A DNA stretch of 64,000 nucleotides from JAAYXS01 sp043820985 (GTDB lineage Bacteria; Planctomycetota; Phycisphaerae; UBA1845; Fen-1342). Each line of letters opens with the position of its first letter. Position 1 is the first letter of the stretch. The translations under genes and the position numbers were made by a program. Below, piece after piece: positions 33,404 through 41,411 of this stretch. The stretch spans positions 1 through 64,000 of the forward strand of contig JBDRDH010000127.1 in assembly GCA_043820985.1 (NCBI GenBank), read 5' to 3'. Below the pieces are notes generated by a model. That model did not search any database. It was not told where the DNA came from and saw nothing but the letters and a program-made list of their open reading frames with translations.

Positions 33404-33636
33404 GACAGCCCCTCCGCAGGGAACGAAGGGACGACGGATGCCGGCCATGATCCGTACCGGCGAACGAGCTCATCCGTGGCTCGCTGTTGTGCTTCAGCCA
33501 GCACCCGCCGTCCCAATTCGCTCCAGTCCCGCGGCTCGGAGTCTTGCGCCGGCGGTGGGTTGTAACGGCCCAGGAATGACGCCGGGTCAGGCGACGGGCT
33601 GTTAACACCCATGTGATGAATAGATTGCCGAGGCAT
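33400..33636 (-). CDS. Small unknown gene coupled to flgF
   Basis: A 78-residue product I do not recognise. It begins MPRQSIHHMGVN and is rich in Pro, Ser and charged residues, with a helical DWSELGRRVLAEAQQRATDELV in the middle. Support for a real gene: AGGAG eight bases before ATG 33636, its TGA overlapping the GTG of flgF, and a sigma-54-type promoter directly upstream. It would be the first gene of the flagellar operon. Confidence 0.6.
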   Translation of the reverse strand: MPRQSIHHMGVNSPSPDPASFLGRYNPPPAQDSEPRDWSELGRRVLAEAQQRATDELVRRYGSWPASVVPSFPAEGLS

Positions 33637-33715
33637 AGTACGACTCCTGCCTGGTGGTACCGCGCGTGTCAGCCTCCGTGCGATCGGTCCGCGTGGTACT
33701 CGCCGGCTCGAAGTG

Positions 33716-33731
33716 AGCAGAAGGTGTGCCA
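33716..33731 (-). promoter_or_regulatory. Sigma-54 promoter of flagellar operon
   Basis: On the minus strand the sequence TGGCACACCTTCTGCT matches the RpoN consensus TGGCAC-N5-TTGCW at all but one specified base, with the invariant GG and GC at the right 10-base spacing. Transcription would start near 33704, about 68 bases before the first gene. It suggests that the rod-ring-hook operon is under RpoN and an enhancer-binding protein. Confidence 0.72.
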
Positions 33732-33912
33732 AGGGGGAGCTGTACTTTTTTTCGATGGGTGTGGAAATGCCGCTAAATGCTGTGTTTTGTGAGTATTAGG
33801 CGAGATTCATTTTGCTTGCAGGTGGTATGCTGGCCTCACGCCGTAATAGCAATTCCTGCGCCCCTCGCGCATTACATGCCATCACAGTCCAGTGCGGAAA
33901 TCCTATAGCGAC

Positions 33913-33937
33913 GGGTGGCACGGCCGTGTCGGCCGTG
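33913..33937 (+). repeat. CGGCCGTG tandem palindromic repeat
   Basis: GGTGGCACGGCCGTG is followed by TCGGCCGTG. A related string, GGTAGCACGGCCGTG, occurs at 49702-49716. It resembles the GTAGCGG family loosely and is intergenic in both places. Confidence 0.4.
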
Positions 33938-33952
33938 TCTTTGATTTGATCG

Positions 33953-34276
33953 TTACCTCGCCCCGTGCTCAATGGAATAAAGGAACCACCGCTGCCTCGC
34001 TGAACCGCCGCGCGGAGTATGGCGGACGAAATACACCGTCCAGACCATTTCATCCGATATGCGCAAACGGAAATAATGCCGCCGCAGGTAACGCTCGCCG
34101 GCCAGCTTACCGATCTCCGGCCCGGATTGTTTCCACGACTCCAACTCGGTGGCGATACTGTACGACTGCCCGCGCCAATCGAACCCCGCCGGCAATCCCG
34201 GCACCCCGGTCGCCATCGCCCCAGCGTGAAACGTCCCCGCGTGCGGTGTCAGAACCTCACTAACAAACTCTTCCAT
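33953..34276 (-). CDS. Small protein resembling DUF6504
   Basis: A 107-residue protein. A beta strand pattern FDWRGQSYSIATELESWKQ, followed by a charged section and YFRLRISDEMVWTVYFV, resembles the small single-domain DUF6504-type family often found near repair or polymerase genes. I have no sequence proof beyond this resemblance. No signal peptide is seen. It is divergent from the membrane-anchored gene at 34374. Confidence 0.5.
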   Translation of the reverse strand: MEEFVSEVLTPHAGTFHAGAMATGVPGLPAGFDWRGQSYSIATELESWKQSGPEIGKLAGERYLRRHYFRLRISDEMVWTVYFVRHTPRGGSARQRWFLYSIEHGAR

Positions 34277-34373
34277 GTGGGCATTGTAGCGTCAGCAGTG
34301 ATTGATAATGACGAACGGCGGGTGGAGAATGTTACCGTTGCTCGCCCAACAAGGTAGCGACGGGAGGAACGCG

Positions 34374-34949
34374 ATGAAACGGCGTACTTTCTGGTCAGTC
34401 GCACTGATGGTGCCGGTCTTGCTGGCGGTGGCTGCATGGCTGGTGTTCGGTCCGCGCGTGCGGCAGTATTACTGGAAGAGGCAATTCGACGCCGCCTGGG
34501 CGAACACTGATCGATTAGTCGTCGATCCCAACGTACAACTCGTCAGCAGCGCTACCCGCTTCGGGATTCCGCCACTGCCAACCTACGAAGTTCGCGGCGA
34601 AGAGAAAATTCGCGCCTGTCTGGGACTGATCGAGTTTCAAGTGAAACAGGAGGTCTGCGCATGCCGTGGAGATATGCTCCTCAATCTATACCGCGGCGAA
34701 CGTGCCCGTGCCACAATCAGTTACCACCACGGCAAGTACCTCAATTGGCATGGCAGCGGTTGGCCCGGCCACGCTGAGCTGACACCCACCAGTGCGGCGG
34801 CATTGGAGAACTGGCTTCACGAGAATGGTTGTCCCACATCAGATGAAGCCTACGCCATGGGCCGGAAAGCCGTGGACGAAGCCATGGAACGCCACCGCTC
34901 ACCCACTACGCAAGACCAGCCAGAGCCCCCCGGATTAGAATCCCCTTAA
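34374..34949 (+). CDS. Unrecognised membrane-anchored protein
   Basis: A 191-residue protein. One N-terminal membrane segment (residues 7-26, core VALMVPVLLAVAAWLVF) after a basic start MKRRTFW, then a soluble extracytoplasmic domain containing two Cys (RACLGL, EVCACRG). GGGAGG precedes ATG 34374 at proper spacing, which decides the start. The Gln/Pro-rich tail is probably disordered. Function unknown. Confidence 0.6.
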   Translation: MKRRTFWSVALMVPVLLAVAAWLVFGPRVRQYYWKRQFDAAWANTDRLVVDPNVQLVSSATRFGIPPLPTYEVRGEEKIRACLGLIEFQVKQEVCACRGDMLLNLYRGERARATISYHHGKYLNWHGSGWPGHAELTPTSAAALENWLHENGCPTSDEAYAMGRKAVDEAMERHRSPTTQDQPEPPGLESP

Positions 34950-35080
34950 TCGGAGCCGTCCCGACAAGTAGGCATCAGGGAGTGGTGGGTGTCATGGGCC
35001 AGCGCCCGCTTGCCCGCGCTCTTTCGAAGAGCCCTACAAATGATTTCTGACAGTGTCTGAGTTAGTTTAATTCCCTGTGG

Positions 35081-36322
35081 TTACGGACAGCCGAATGCGG
35101 CTTGATATACCGCCAAGTCAGTCATGTCCGCGTCAGCGTCGCTGTCCAGGTCAGTTGGCACGCACTCGTATGCCAGGGGTTGCCCGGGTCCGTTCATGCA
35201 ATTGGCAAAGTGCGAGAAGCCCAGAATCGGGCCGCCGGCCGGACAGAGGGCCTCACGCGCGGATACATACTCCGGGATGTCGATCCGGTTGGCCCAATTC
35301 TGGCAGTCCCAGTCGGACGATGATTGTATTCCGACGATCTCGTCGTTGTGCAGCAGCGCGCCGCCGGAGCTGCCCCAGGTGATGTCACAGTTGTGTCGGT
35401 AGTAGTAGTCGGTGCGCACGAGTGGGCTTCCAGCACTGTACTGCTGCACCTGATTCCAGTCGGGATCGCTGTTGTCCGTACCATAGCTCCATATCTCGAT
35501 AAAGGACGCGACGTCCGCCGGCTCACTCGCGATCGGGCGATATTCGCCGTAGCGTTCATACGGCGTTTCCCCCAGACCGTTGGTGCCAATGGTCATGACC
35601 GCCCAGTCCTCACAGGTAGGCTGGTAAACTTTGAACGCGCAGTCGGTGATCGGAAACTGGTCATCAACTGGTGGGTTGAGCAATGCGCAGTTGATGGAGT
35701 GCGGTACGTTGAACTGAAGCACGTCGGCATATCCAAGTGCGGTGCAGTGCCCGGCGGTGACGGCGCAACTGTGGGTGTTGTAGATCGACGCCGAGCAGTT
35801 GACGGGCATCACCCGCGCCGCCCATAGCTCATATGACGGAACGCGGTCGTCATTGACGCATATCCCCCTGTCGCTTTCGTAGCACGGTCCGCGCCGCCCG
35901 CCCGGCACGATCTCCACGGCGACCTGGTTTAGGGCGATCCGGTTGCCGATCGATCCCGGAGCGGCGATCAGCTCCAGGTAAACAGCGTCGCCGTTGAAGT
36001 ACGCCGACGTGGAGTTCCACATGGCGAGATCGTTGGCGTCGAGCTCCTGAACCTCTCCGTCGAACAGCGAGGTCATCCGGACGTACGAGCCCGGGCGCAG
36101 GTCCGCGTTCGAGAAGTACAGCCGCATCCACGCCGCATCGTCCACCATGATCGTCTTCTCGAAGACGACCGCGGAGGCTCGGTCTGCGTTGTCGAGCTTC
36201 CCGCTGTCGAGCATGTATGGGATGAACTCCCCCTGGGGCCAACCCGGCGGATCCTGGGCAGCGACGGGCGTTACGAACAATCTCAAGCCCACGACACAAA
36301 GCCACGACATTCGCATGTTCAT
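35081..36322 (-). CDS. Secreted trypsin-like serine protease with dockerin-like tail
   Basis: A 413-residue exported protein. A signal peptide (MSWLCVVGLRLFVTPVAAQ) is followed by an extra N-terminal beta domain (about residues 25-150) and a chymotrypsin-like fold: His in AVTAGHC, Asp in CEDWAVM, Ser in WGSSGGALL. Multiple Cys suggest disulfides. The last 25 residues, DLDSDADADMTDLAVYQAAF, are a half-dockerin type Asp-rich repeat common in planctomycete secreted proteins. I chose ATG 36322 with GGAAAG upstream; ATG 36337 is possible. The target is unknown. Confidence 0.85.
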   Translation of the reverse strand: MNMRMSWLCVVGLRLFVTPVAAQDPPGWPQGEFIPYMLDSGKLDNADRASAVVFEKTIMVDDAAWMRLYFSNADLRPGSYVRMTSLFDGEVQELDANDLAMWNSTSAYFNGDAVYLELIAAPGSIGNRIALNQVAVEIVPGGRRGPCYESDRGICVNDDRVPSYELWAARVMPVNCSASIYNTHSCAVTAGHCTALGYADVLQFNVPHSINCALLNPPVDDQFPITDCAFKVYQPTCEDWAVMTIGTNGLGETPYERYGEYRPIASEPADVASFIEIWSYGTDNSDPDWNQVQQYSAGSPLVRTDYYYRHNCDITWGSSGGALLHNDEIVGIQSSSDWDCQNWANRIDIPEYVSAREALCPAGGPILGFSHFANCMNGPGQPLAYECVPTDLDSDADADMTDLAVYQAAFGCP

Positions 36323-36482
36323 CGTTCTTTCCACCATACCCCCAGTGCCGCTCTCTCCATTGTCATCCTACCTGAATGGCAGGCTGGATTCAATAGAAAA
36401 CGGCTGCTGCCGTGTATCACGTCATTCTGTGCAGGACGGTGCCATCGGTAGCCGTCAGCATGCCCGTGCTTCACGAAGAGCC

Positions 36483-36881
36483 CTACAAATCCTCGTCCGG
36501 ATCGGGCAAGCGCCGTCCGCACTCCGGACAACGTGGCTCGGGCAGCCCGCGACGCGGATAGCCACAGTGTGGGCAGCGATCCTCACGATGATACTTGCGC
36601 GCCAGCTTCCGCCTGCGCACTTGCATCGCACCGTGAATCAGTGTCGCGGAACCCAGTACCAGAAGCAGCACACCCGAACCCAGTCCGTTTTTCAAGTCCT
36701 CCCATTTCATATCGCCCACATCGTGCGTGAGAATGTAAGCAAGCAGTATAAAACCGCCCATTACGAAGATTGCGACGGCCAGGAGCGATTTGCCCAGGGG
36801 AATGGTATCTTTATTATCTTCGCGCACACCGTCATTTGCTTCTGGCGTTTCATCCTCATCTTTGTTCTTATCAGCACTCAT
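36483..36881 (-). CDS. Membrane protein with C-terminal zinc ribbon
   Basis: A 132-residue protein. An acidic N-terminus is followed by two membrane segments (about 30-50 and 68-88), then a basic linker RRRKLARK and a double CxxC ribbon: CPHCGYPRRGLPEPRCPECG. This module is frequent in planctomycete proteins. The function is unknown. Its ATG overlaps the stop of the ABC exporter upstream (ATGA), so the two are translationally coupled. Confidence 0.7.
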   Translation of the reverse strand: MSADKNKDEDETPEANDGVREDNKDTIPLGKSLLAVAIFVMGGFILLAYILTHDVGDMKWEDLKNGLGSGVLLLVLGSATLIHGAMQVRRRKLARKYHREDRCPHCGYPRRGLPEPRCPECGRRLPDPDEDL

Positions 36882-38803
36882 GCACTCTCAACCGCCGGCG
36901 AGCGGTACAATGCCACGTATAGCGGGCAGCGCTCGATCAGCTCGGCGTGGGTGCCGACGGCGATGATCTGGCCGTTGTCCATTACGACCAGGCGGTCGGC
37001 CATTTCCATGACGGTATGGCGGTGGGCGATCAGGAAGGTTGTTTTGCCCTGGCGGAGTTTGTTGAGCGCCGCGTGGATTTTGCGCTCGCTCTCGGCGTCG
37101 ATCTCGCTGGTGGCTTCGTCGAAGATCAGGATCGAGGCCGGCTTGAGCATCGCGCGAGCGATCGCGATGCGTTGCCGCTGACCGCCGGAGATGCTGCTGC
37201 CAAACTCGCCCAGCGGGGTGTCGTATTGCCGTGGCCACTGCTCGATGAACTCGGCCGCGAAGGCCTGTTGAGCCGCCGACCGTACCTCCTCGGGCGTGGC
37301 GTCCAGCTTGCCGTAGGCGATGTTCTCGGTGACCGTGCGGGCGAAAATCACCGGCCGCTGGCTGACGATGGCGATCTGCTCGCGCAGGTTCTTGAGGCTC
37401 AACTCAGCGACGTTGACGCCGTCGATCAGCGTCTGGCCGGCCTGCGGCGTCAGCAAGCGTGGCAGCATCTTGACCAGCGTGGACTTACCGCTGCCGTTCG
37501 GCCCGACAATTGCCAGACATTCGCCGGGACGCACTTCGAGCGACACATGATTCAGCGCCGCCGGTTCCTGCTCGGGCGTGTAGCGGTAGGTGAGGGCATC
37601 GAAGGTAACGGCGCGTGGGCCGTCGCCGGGCAGCGTACGGGCGTTGGGCGGGGAGTGCTCTTCGGGTGTGTCGAGAAAGTCGAACACGCGTGTCGCCGCC
37701 GCCCCGGAGCGCTGCACCATGTTGTAGACGTTGGCGATCTTGCGCACCGGGTCGAGCATGGCGGCCAGCAGGCCAACCATCGTGATGAAGTGGGCCGATT
37801 CGATTTCGCCACGGAACGTCCGCCCAGCCAGCCAGACAACACCGGCCGACGTAGCGATCACACCAACGACCTCGATCATGGGCGACGCCACGGCCTCGAT
37901 CCAGGCCAGGCGGAGCTGGTGCTTGAACATGCGGCGTTCGAGCTGCCACATGCGTTTACGTTCGTGACCTTCGCGGGCGTAGCCCTTGACGGTATCGATG
38001 CCCTGGAGCGATTCCTCCAGGCTACCGAGCATCAGGCCGTAGCCCTGGAGCAGGCGAATGGTGGCCTTGCGAATCTTGCGACCGAAGTACCACAACACGC
38101 CGACGGCTATCGGCGCGATGGCGATCACCACCAGCGTCAGCCGTACATCCAGCACCAACGCCACCGCCAGTACACAGATAGCCTTGAGCGGCTCGCGTGC
38201 GACCTTGCCGAAGAGTGTCACGATGCCGAGGAAAACCTCGCGCACGTCGGACATGAACTGGCTGACGCGGTTGGAAACGTCGCCGCTGAGTTCGGTCATC
38301 GGGACGCGCAGGGCCTTGCGGTACATGTGCCGGCGCAGGTCCATGACCATGCGGTTGGACGCGTAGAGCACCAGGTACTGCGACAGACAGCGGAGGATAT
38401 TGCCGAGCAGGTTCAGACCGATCAGCGTGCCGATCAGAATCATCAACGTCTGCATGCGCTCCGGGGGCGAGTTGCCGGAGGGGAACAACCCCGCGAACCG
38501 GCGAAGTAGAGGGGCATACCAACCTTGTCCCTCGTCAGCGGCTTCGAGCATCGCGCTGTTGAGGCTGTCTTCGCTGACGATGACCTTCAACACAGGCAGC
38601 ATGCCGCCCAGCGTGCCGGCGTAGGTCAACGCCACCCCCAGGCCGAGCACGATGCCCAGCGTCATCGCCCGGCGATGCGGGTAGACCAGGCTGAGCATCC
38701 GCCAGAACGCCCGCCGCGCCTGCTGCTTGGATGGTTTCGCCTCGCGTTGGGCCAACAGGCCGTTGGCGGTGGGGGTTGAGTTGTCTAAGGTGTTGCTGCT
38801 CAT
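36878..38803 (-). CDS. ABC exporter, MsbA-like half-transporter
   Basis: A 641-residue fused permease-ATPase that works as a homodimer. The membrane domain spans residues 25-360 with six predicted segments; the nucleotide-binding domain has Walker A GPNGSGKSTLV, Q-loop IVSQRPVIFA, signature SISGGQRQRIA, Walker B ASILIFDEAT and the H-loop LIAHRHTV. The type is that of MsbA/lipid or multidrug exporters, but substrate is unknown. The downstream zinc-ribbon membrane protein overlaps by four bases and may assist it. Confidence 0.88.
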   Translation of the reverse strand: MSSNTLDNSTPTANGLLAQREAKPSKQQARRAFWRMLSLVYPHRRAMTLGIVLGLGVALTYAGTLGGMLPVLKVIVSEDSLNSAMLEAADEGQGWYAPLLRRFAGLFPSGNSPPERMQTLMILIGTLIGLNLLGNILRCLSQYLVLYASNRMVMDLRRHMYRKALRVPMTELSGDVSNRVSQFMSDVREVFLGIVTLFGKVAREPLKAICVLAVALVLDVRLTLVVIAIAPIAVGVLWYFGRKIRKATIRLLQGYGLMLGSLEESLQGIDTVKGYAREGHERKRMWQLERRMFKHQLRLAWIEAVASPMIEVVGVIATSAGVVWLAGRTFRGEIESAHFITMVGLLAAMLDPVRKIANVYNMVQRSGAAATRVFDFLDTPEEHSPPNARTLPGDGPRAVTFDALTYRYTPEQEPAALNHVSLEVRPGECLAIVGPNGSGKSTLVKMLPRLLTPQAGQTLIDGVNVAELSLKNLREQIAIVSQRPVIFARTVTENIAYGKLDATPEEVRSAAQQAFAAEFIEQWPRQYDTPLGEFGSSISGGQRQRIAIARAMLKPASILIFDEATSEIDAESERKIHAALNKLRQGKTTFLIAHRHTVMEMADRLVVMDNGQIIAVGTHAELIERCPLYVALYRSPAVESA

Positions 38804-39213
38804 ACACTTATGGTTCTTGTGTCATGACCGTTCCCTGAGACACGCATCATTCGGATATCACGTATCGTGACGCATGATCTCTTGACACGGGAGGCCAGAC
38901 CGCCTTCAGCCACCCGCCACTCCGGTCGGCCGCTCACGATAGCCGTTTGCTCAGCCAGACGCAAACCTGCTGGGGCTGTCACTTTGGCACGGAACATCGG
39001 TCAGTGTGGCGGGTCAGGGGGCCTGCGGGTCTGGGGCGGATATGCCGTAATTATTGCCTTTGGTTACAGTTATGAGCGAATGTGGTGAACGTCCGCTTTG
39101 GCATTGCAATTGCTTATACCAGTCAGACAGGCAGCGACGGTGCGTCGGCTGCGTGGGGCTACGTCAGGCCATGCCTAAATGGCAGTCAGCGAATAGATGA
39201 AGGAGAAGTTTGC
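38804..39213. other. Intergenic region between ABC exporter and groEL1
   Basis: About 410 bases between divergent genes. I see a palindrome TCACG-TAT-CGTGA near 38864 that could be an operator, and a TTGACA at 38882-38887 without a good -10 partner. No CIRCE element (TTAGCACTC-N9-GAGTGCTAA) is present, so HrcA control is not evident. No gene is seen. Confidence 0.5.
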
Positions 39214-40884
39214 ATGGCGGTAAAGCAACTGGCATTCGAACAGGAAGCCCAGGACGCCATTTTAGCCGGTGTCGAGAAACTGGCGTCCGCGGTCCGGAGC
39301 ACATTTGGTCCGCGTGGGCGGAACGCGGTCCTGGACAAAGGTTGGGGCGCCCCGACGGTGACCAAAGATGGTGTGACCGTCGCCGAAGAGATCGAGCTCA
39401 GCAACAAGTATGAGAACATGGGCGCGCAGCTTGTGAAAGAAGCCGCCAGTAAAACCAGCGAAGTGGCTGGCGATGGAACCACGACCGCCACGGTGCTGGC
39501 CGAGGCCATCTACCGCGAGGGTCTCAAGGCCGTTGTCGCCGGTCATGATTCCAACAGCATTAACCGCGGGATCGAGGCGGCGGTGCGGGCCGTGGTTGCC
39601 CAGCTTAAGGAACTGGCCCGACCGGTGAAACTGGCCACCGATAAAGCGGATGACATCATCAACATTGCCTCCATCTCGGCGAACAACGATCGCACCATCG
39701 GCGAGATCATCGCGGACTGCTTTGCGAAGGTCGGCAAGGATGGCGTGATCACGGTCGAGGAGGGCAAGAGTCTCGACACGAATGTGGATGTCGTCGAGGG
39801 CATGCAATTCGATCGCGGCTACCTGAGCCCGCACTTCGTCACCAACGCCGACGACATGGAATGTGTGCTCAACAAGGCCTTCGTGCTGGTGTTCGAGGAC
39901 AAGATTTCCAGCGTCACCAAACTTGTGCCGCTTTTGGAGAAGGTGGCCCAGGCCAAGCGCCCGCTGCTGATCGTCGCCGAGGACGTCGAAGGCGAAGCTC
40001 TCGCGACGCTGGTAGTTAATAAGCTGCGTGGCATTCTGGAAGTGGCGGCGGTTAAAGCCCCGGGCTATGGCGATCGCCGCAAGGCCATGCTGGAAGACCT
40101 CGCGATCCTGACCGGCGGCAAGCCGATCTTCAAGGATCTGGGTATCGAACTGGATAACGTCACGATTTCCGATCTGGGTCAGGTCAAGCGTATCCGGATT
40201 GACTCCGACAACACCACGATCATCGAGGGGGCTGGCAACAGTGGTGACATCAAGGGCCGCATCGAAATGATTCGCCGGGAAATCGAGGGGACCACCAGCG
40301 ACTATGACCGCGAGAAGCTGCAAGAACGGCTGGCCAAGCTGGCCGGTGGCGTGGCACAGATCAATGTCGGCGCGGCGTCCGAAACCGAGATGAAAGAGAA
40401 GAAAGCCCGCGTCGAGGACGCCTTGCACGCCACCCGCGCCGCGATCGAGGAAGGTATCGTACCCGGCGGTGGCGTGGCACTGGTGCGTGCCCTGAGCGCC
40501 TTGGACAACCTGCGAATCAAGGGCCAGTCGGAAAAGGTCGGCGTGCAAATCGTGCGGAAAGCGCTAACCGCTCCGGCCAAACAGATCGCCAGTAATGCCG
40601 GCTACGAAGGCGCTGTCGTGCTGAAGAAGATTGAAGAGAAGGAACGGGCCTTCGGTTTTAATGCCGCCACTGGCGAATTTGGCGACCTGTTCCGCATGGG
40701 CATCATCGATCCGACCAAGGTGGTTCGTTCGGCCCTGGAGAACGCCGCCAGCGTAGCCCGCATCCTGCTGTCAACCGCTTGTCTCGTCGCCGAGAAGCCC
40801 AAGGAAAAAGGTAAAGGTGGCCATGTCGGCATGCCAGACATGGACGATATGGATGGCATGGGTGGTATGGGTGGCATGATGTAG
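39214..40884 (+). CDS. groEL: GroEL chaperonin 1
   Basis: A 556-residue GroEL. ATG 39214 has AGGAGAAG upstream. Features: DKGWGAPTVTKDGVTVA, GDGTTTATVLAEA (ATP-binding), VVEGMQFDRGYLSP, GGGVALVRAL. The C-terminus is MPDMDDMDGMGGMGGMM, the Gly-Gly-Met tail that lies inside the folding chamber. It is the first gene of the groEL-groES-groEL-dnaJ-grpE cluster. The second GroEL (41412-43028) is a diverged paralogue. Confidence 0.97.
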   Translation: MAVKQLAFEQEAQDAILAGVEKLASAVRSTFGPRGRNAVLDKGWGAPTVTKDGVTVAEEIELSNKYENMGAQLVKEAASKTSEVAGDGTTTATVLAEAIYREGLKAVVAGHDSNSINRGIEAAVRAVVAQLKELARPVKLATDKADDIINIASISANNDRTIGEIIADCFAKVGKDGVITVEEGKSLDTNVDVVEGMQFDRGYLSPHFVTNADDMECVLNKAFVLVFEDKISSVTKLVPLLEKVAQAKRPLLIVAEDVEGEALATLVVNKLRGILEVAAVKAPGYGDRRKAMLEDLAILTGGKPIFKDLGIELDNVTISDLGQVKRIRIDSDNTTIIEGAGNSGDIKGRIEMIRREIEGTTSDYDREKLQERLAKLAGGVAQINVGAASETEMKEKKARVEDALHATRAAIEEGIVPGGGVALVRALSALDNLRIKGQSEKVGVQIVRKALTAPAKQIASNAGYEGAVVLKKIEEKERAFGFNAATGEFGDLFRMGIIDPTKVVRSALENAASVARILLSTACLVAEKPKEKGKGGHVGMPDMDDMDGMGGMGGMM

Positions 40885-41005
40885 TGCCGCGAGTTGAGTA
40901 GCGAATTCAGAATGTCGAATTAGGAAAACATCGAATTAATCCGTCCCCCGCCTGTTGCTGAGCGGGTTGCCGGCGGTTTTCAAAAGAGAGCGAGGAAATA
41001 GAAAT

Positions 41006-41320
41006 ATGGCCACTGCTACTGCTAAGAAGTTGAAGATTCGTCCGTTGGATGATCGGGTTGTTGTTGAACCGTTCGAGGCCGAGGAGCGCACGCGCGGCGG
41101 GATCGTGTTGCCGGACAGTGCCCGCGAAAAGCCGCTGATCGGAAAGGTTATCGCCGCCGGTCCCGGCAAGCTGCTGGAAAAAAGCGGCGAGCGCGGCCAG
41201 ATGTCGGTGAAGGTCGGCGACCGGGTGATCTACGGCAAGTACAGCGGAACCGAGGTTGAGGTCCAGAGCGATAGCTATGTGATCTTGCGCGAGAGTGACA
41301 TCCTGGCCATTCAGGACTAA
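41006..41320 (+). CDS. groES: GroES co-chaperonin
   Basis: A 104-residue GroES: KIRPLDDRVVVEPFE, the mobile loop EERTRGGIVLPDSAREKP that binds GroEL, and YGKYSGTEV. AGCGAGG precedes ATG 41006. It lies between two groEL genes, so either or both may use it as lid. Confidence 0.97.
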   Translation: MATATAKKLKIRPLDDRVVVEPFEAEERTRGGIVLPDSAREKPLIGKVIAAGPGKLLEKSGERGQMSVKVGDRVIYGKYSGTEVEVQSDSYVILRESDILAIQD

Positions 41321-41411
41321 GGAGAATGGCGAAGGGCGAATAGCAAATAGCGAAAGCCAGTAAACGACGCTATCCCGCACTCTTCGCAATTCGCTATTTC
41401 AAGGAGCAAAC

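Noticed and set aside
36947..38509. 520-codon open frame on the plus strand
   Set aside because: It is antisense to the ABC exporter, has no family features and is a GC-bias shadow.
39060..39213. CIRCE element before groEL1
   Set aside because: No TTAGCACTC or its inverted partner could be found.
39262..40548. 428-codon open frame on the minus strand
   Set aside because: It is antisense to groEL1, whose motifs are unmistakable.
41347..41400. AAATAGCGAA inverted repeat between groES and groEL2
   Set aside because: The arms are only 10 bases and 34 bases apart; it may be an mRNA hairpin but is not clear enough to annotate.
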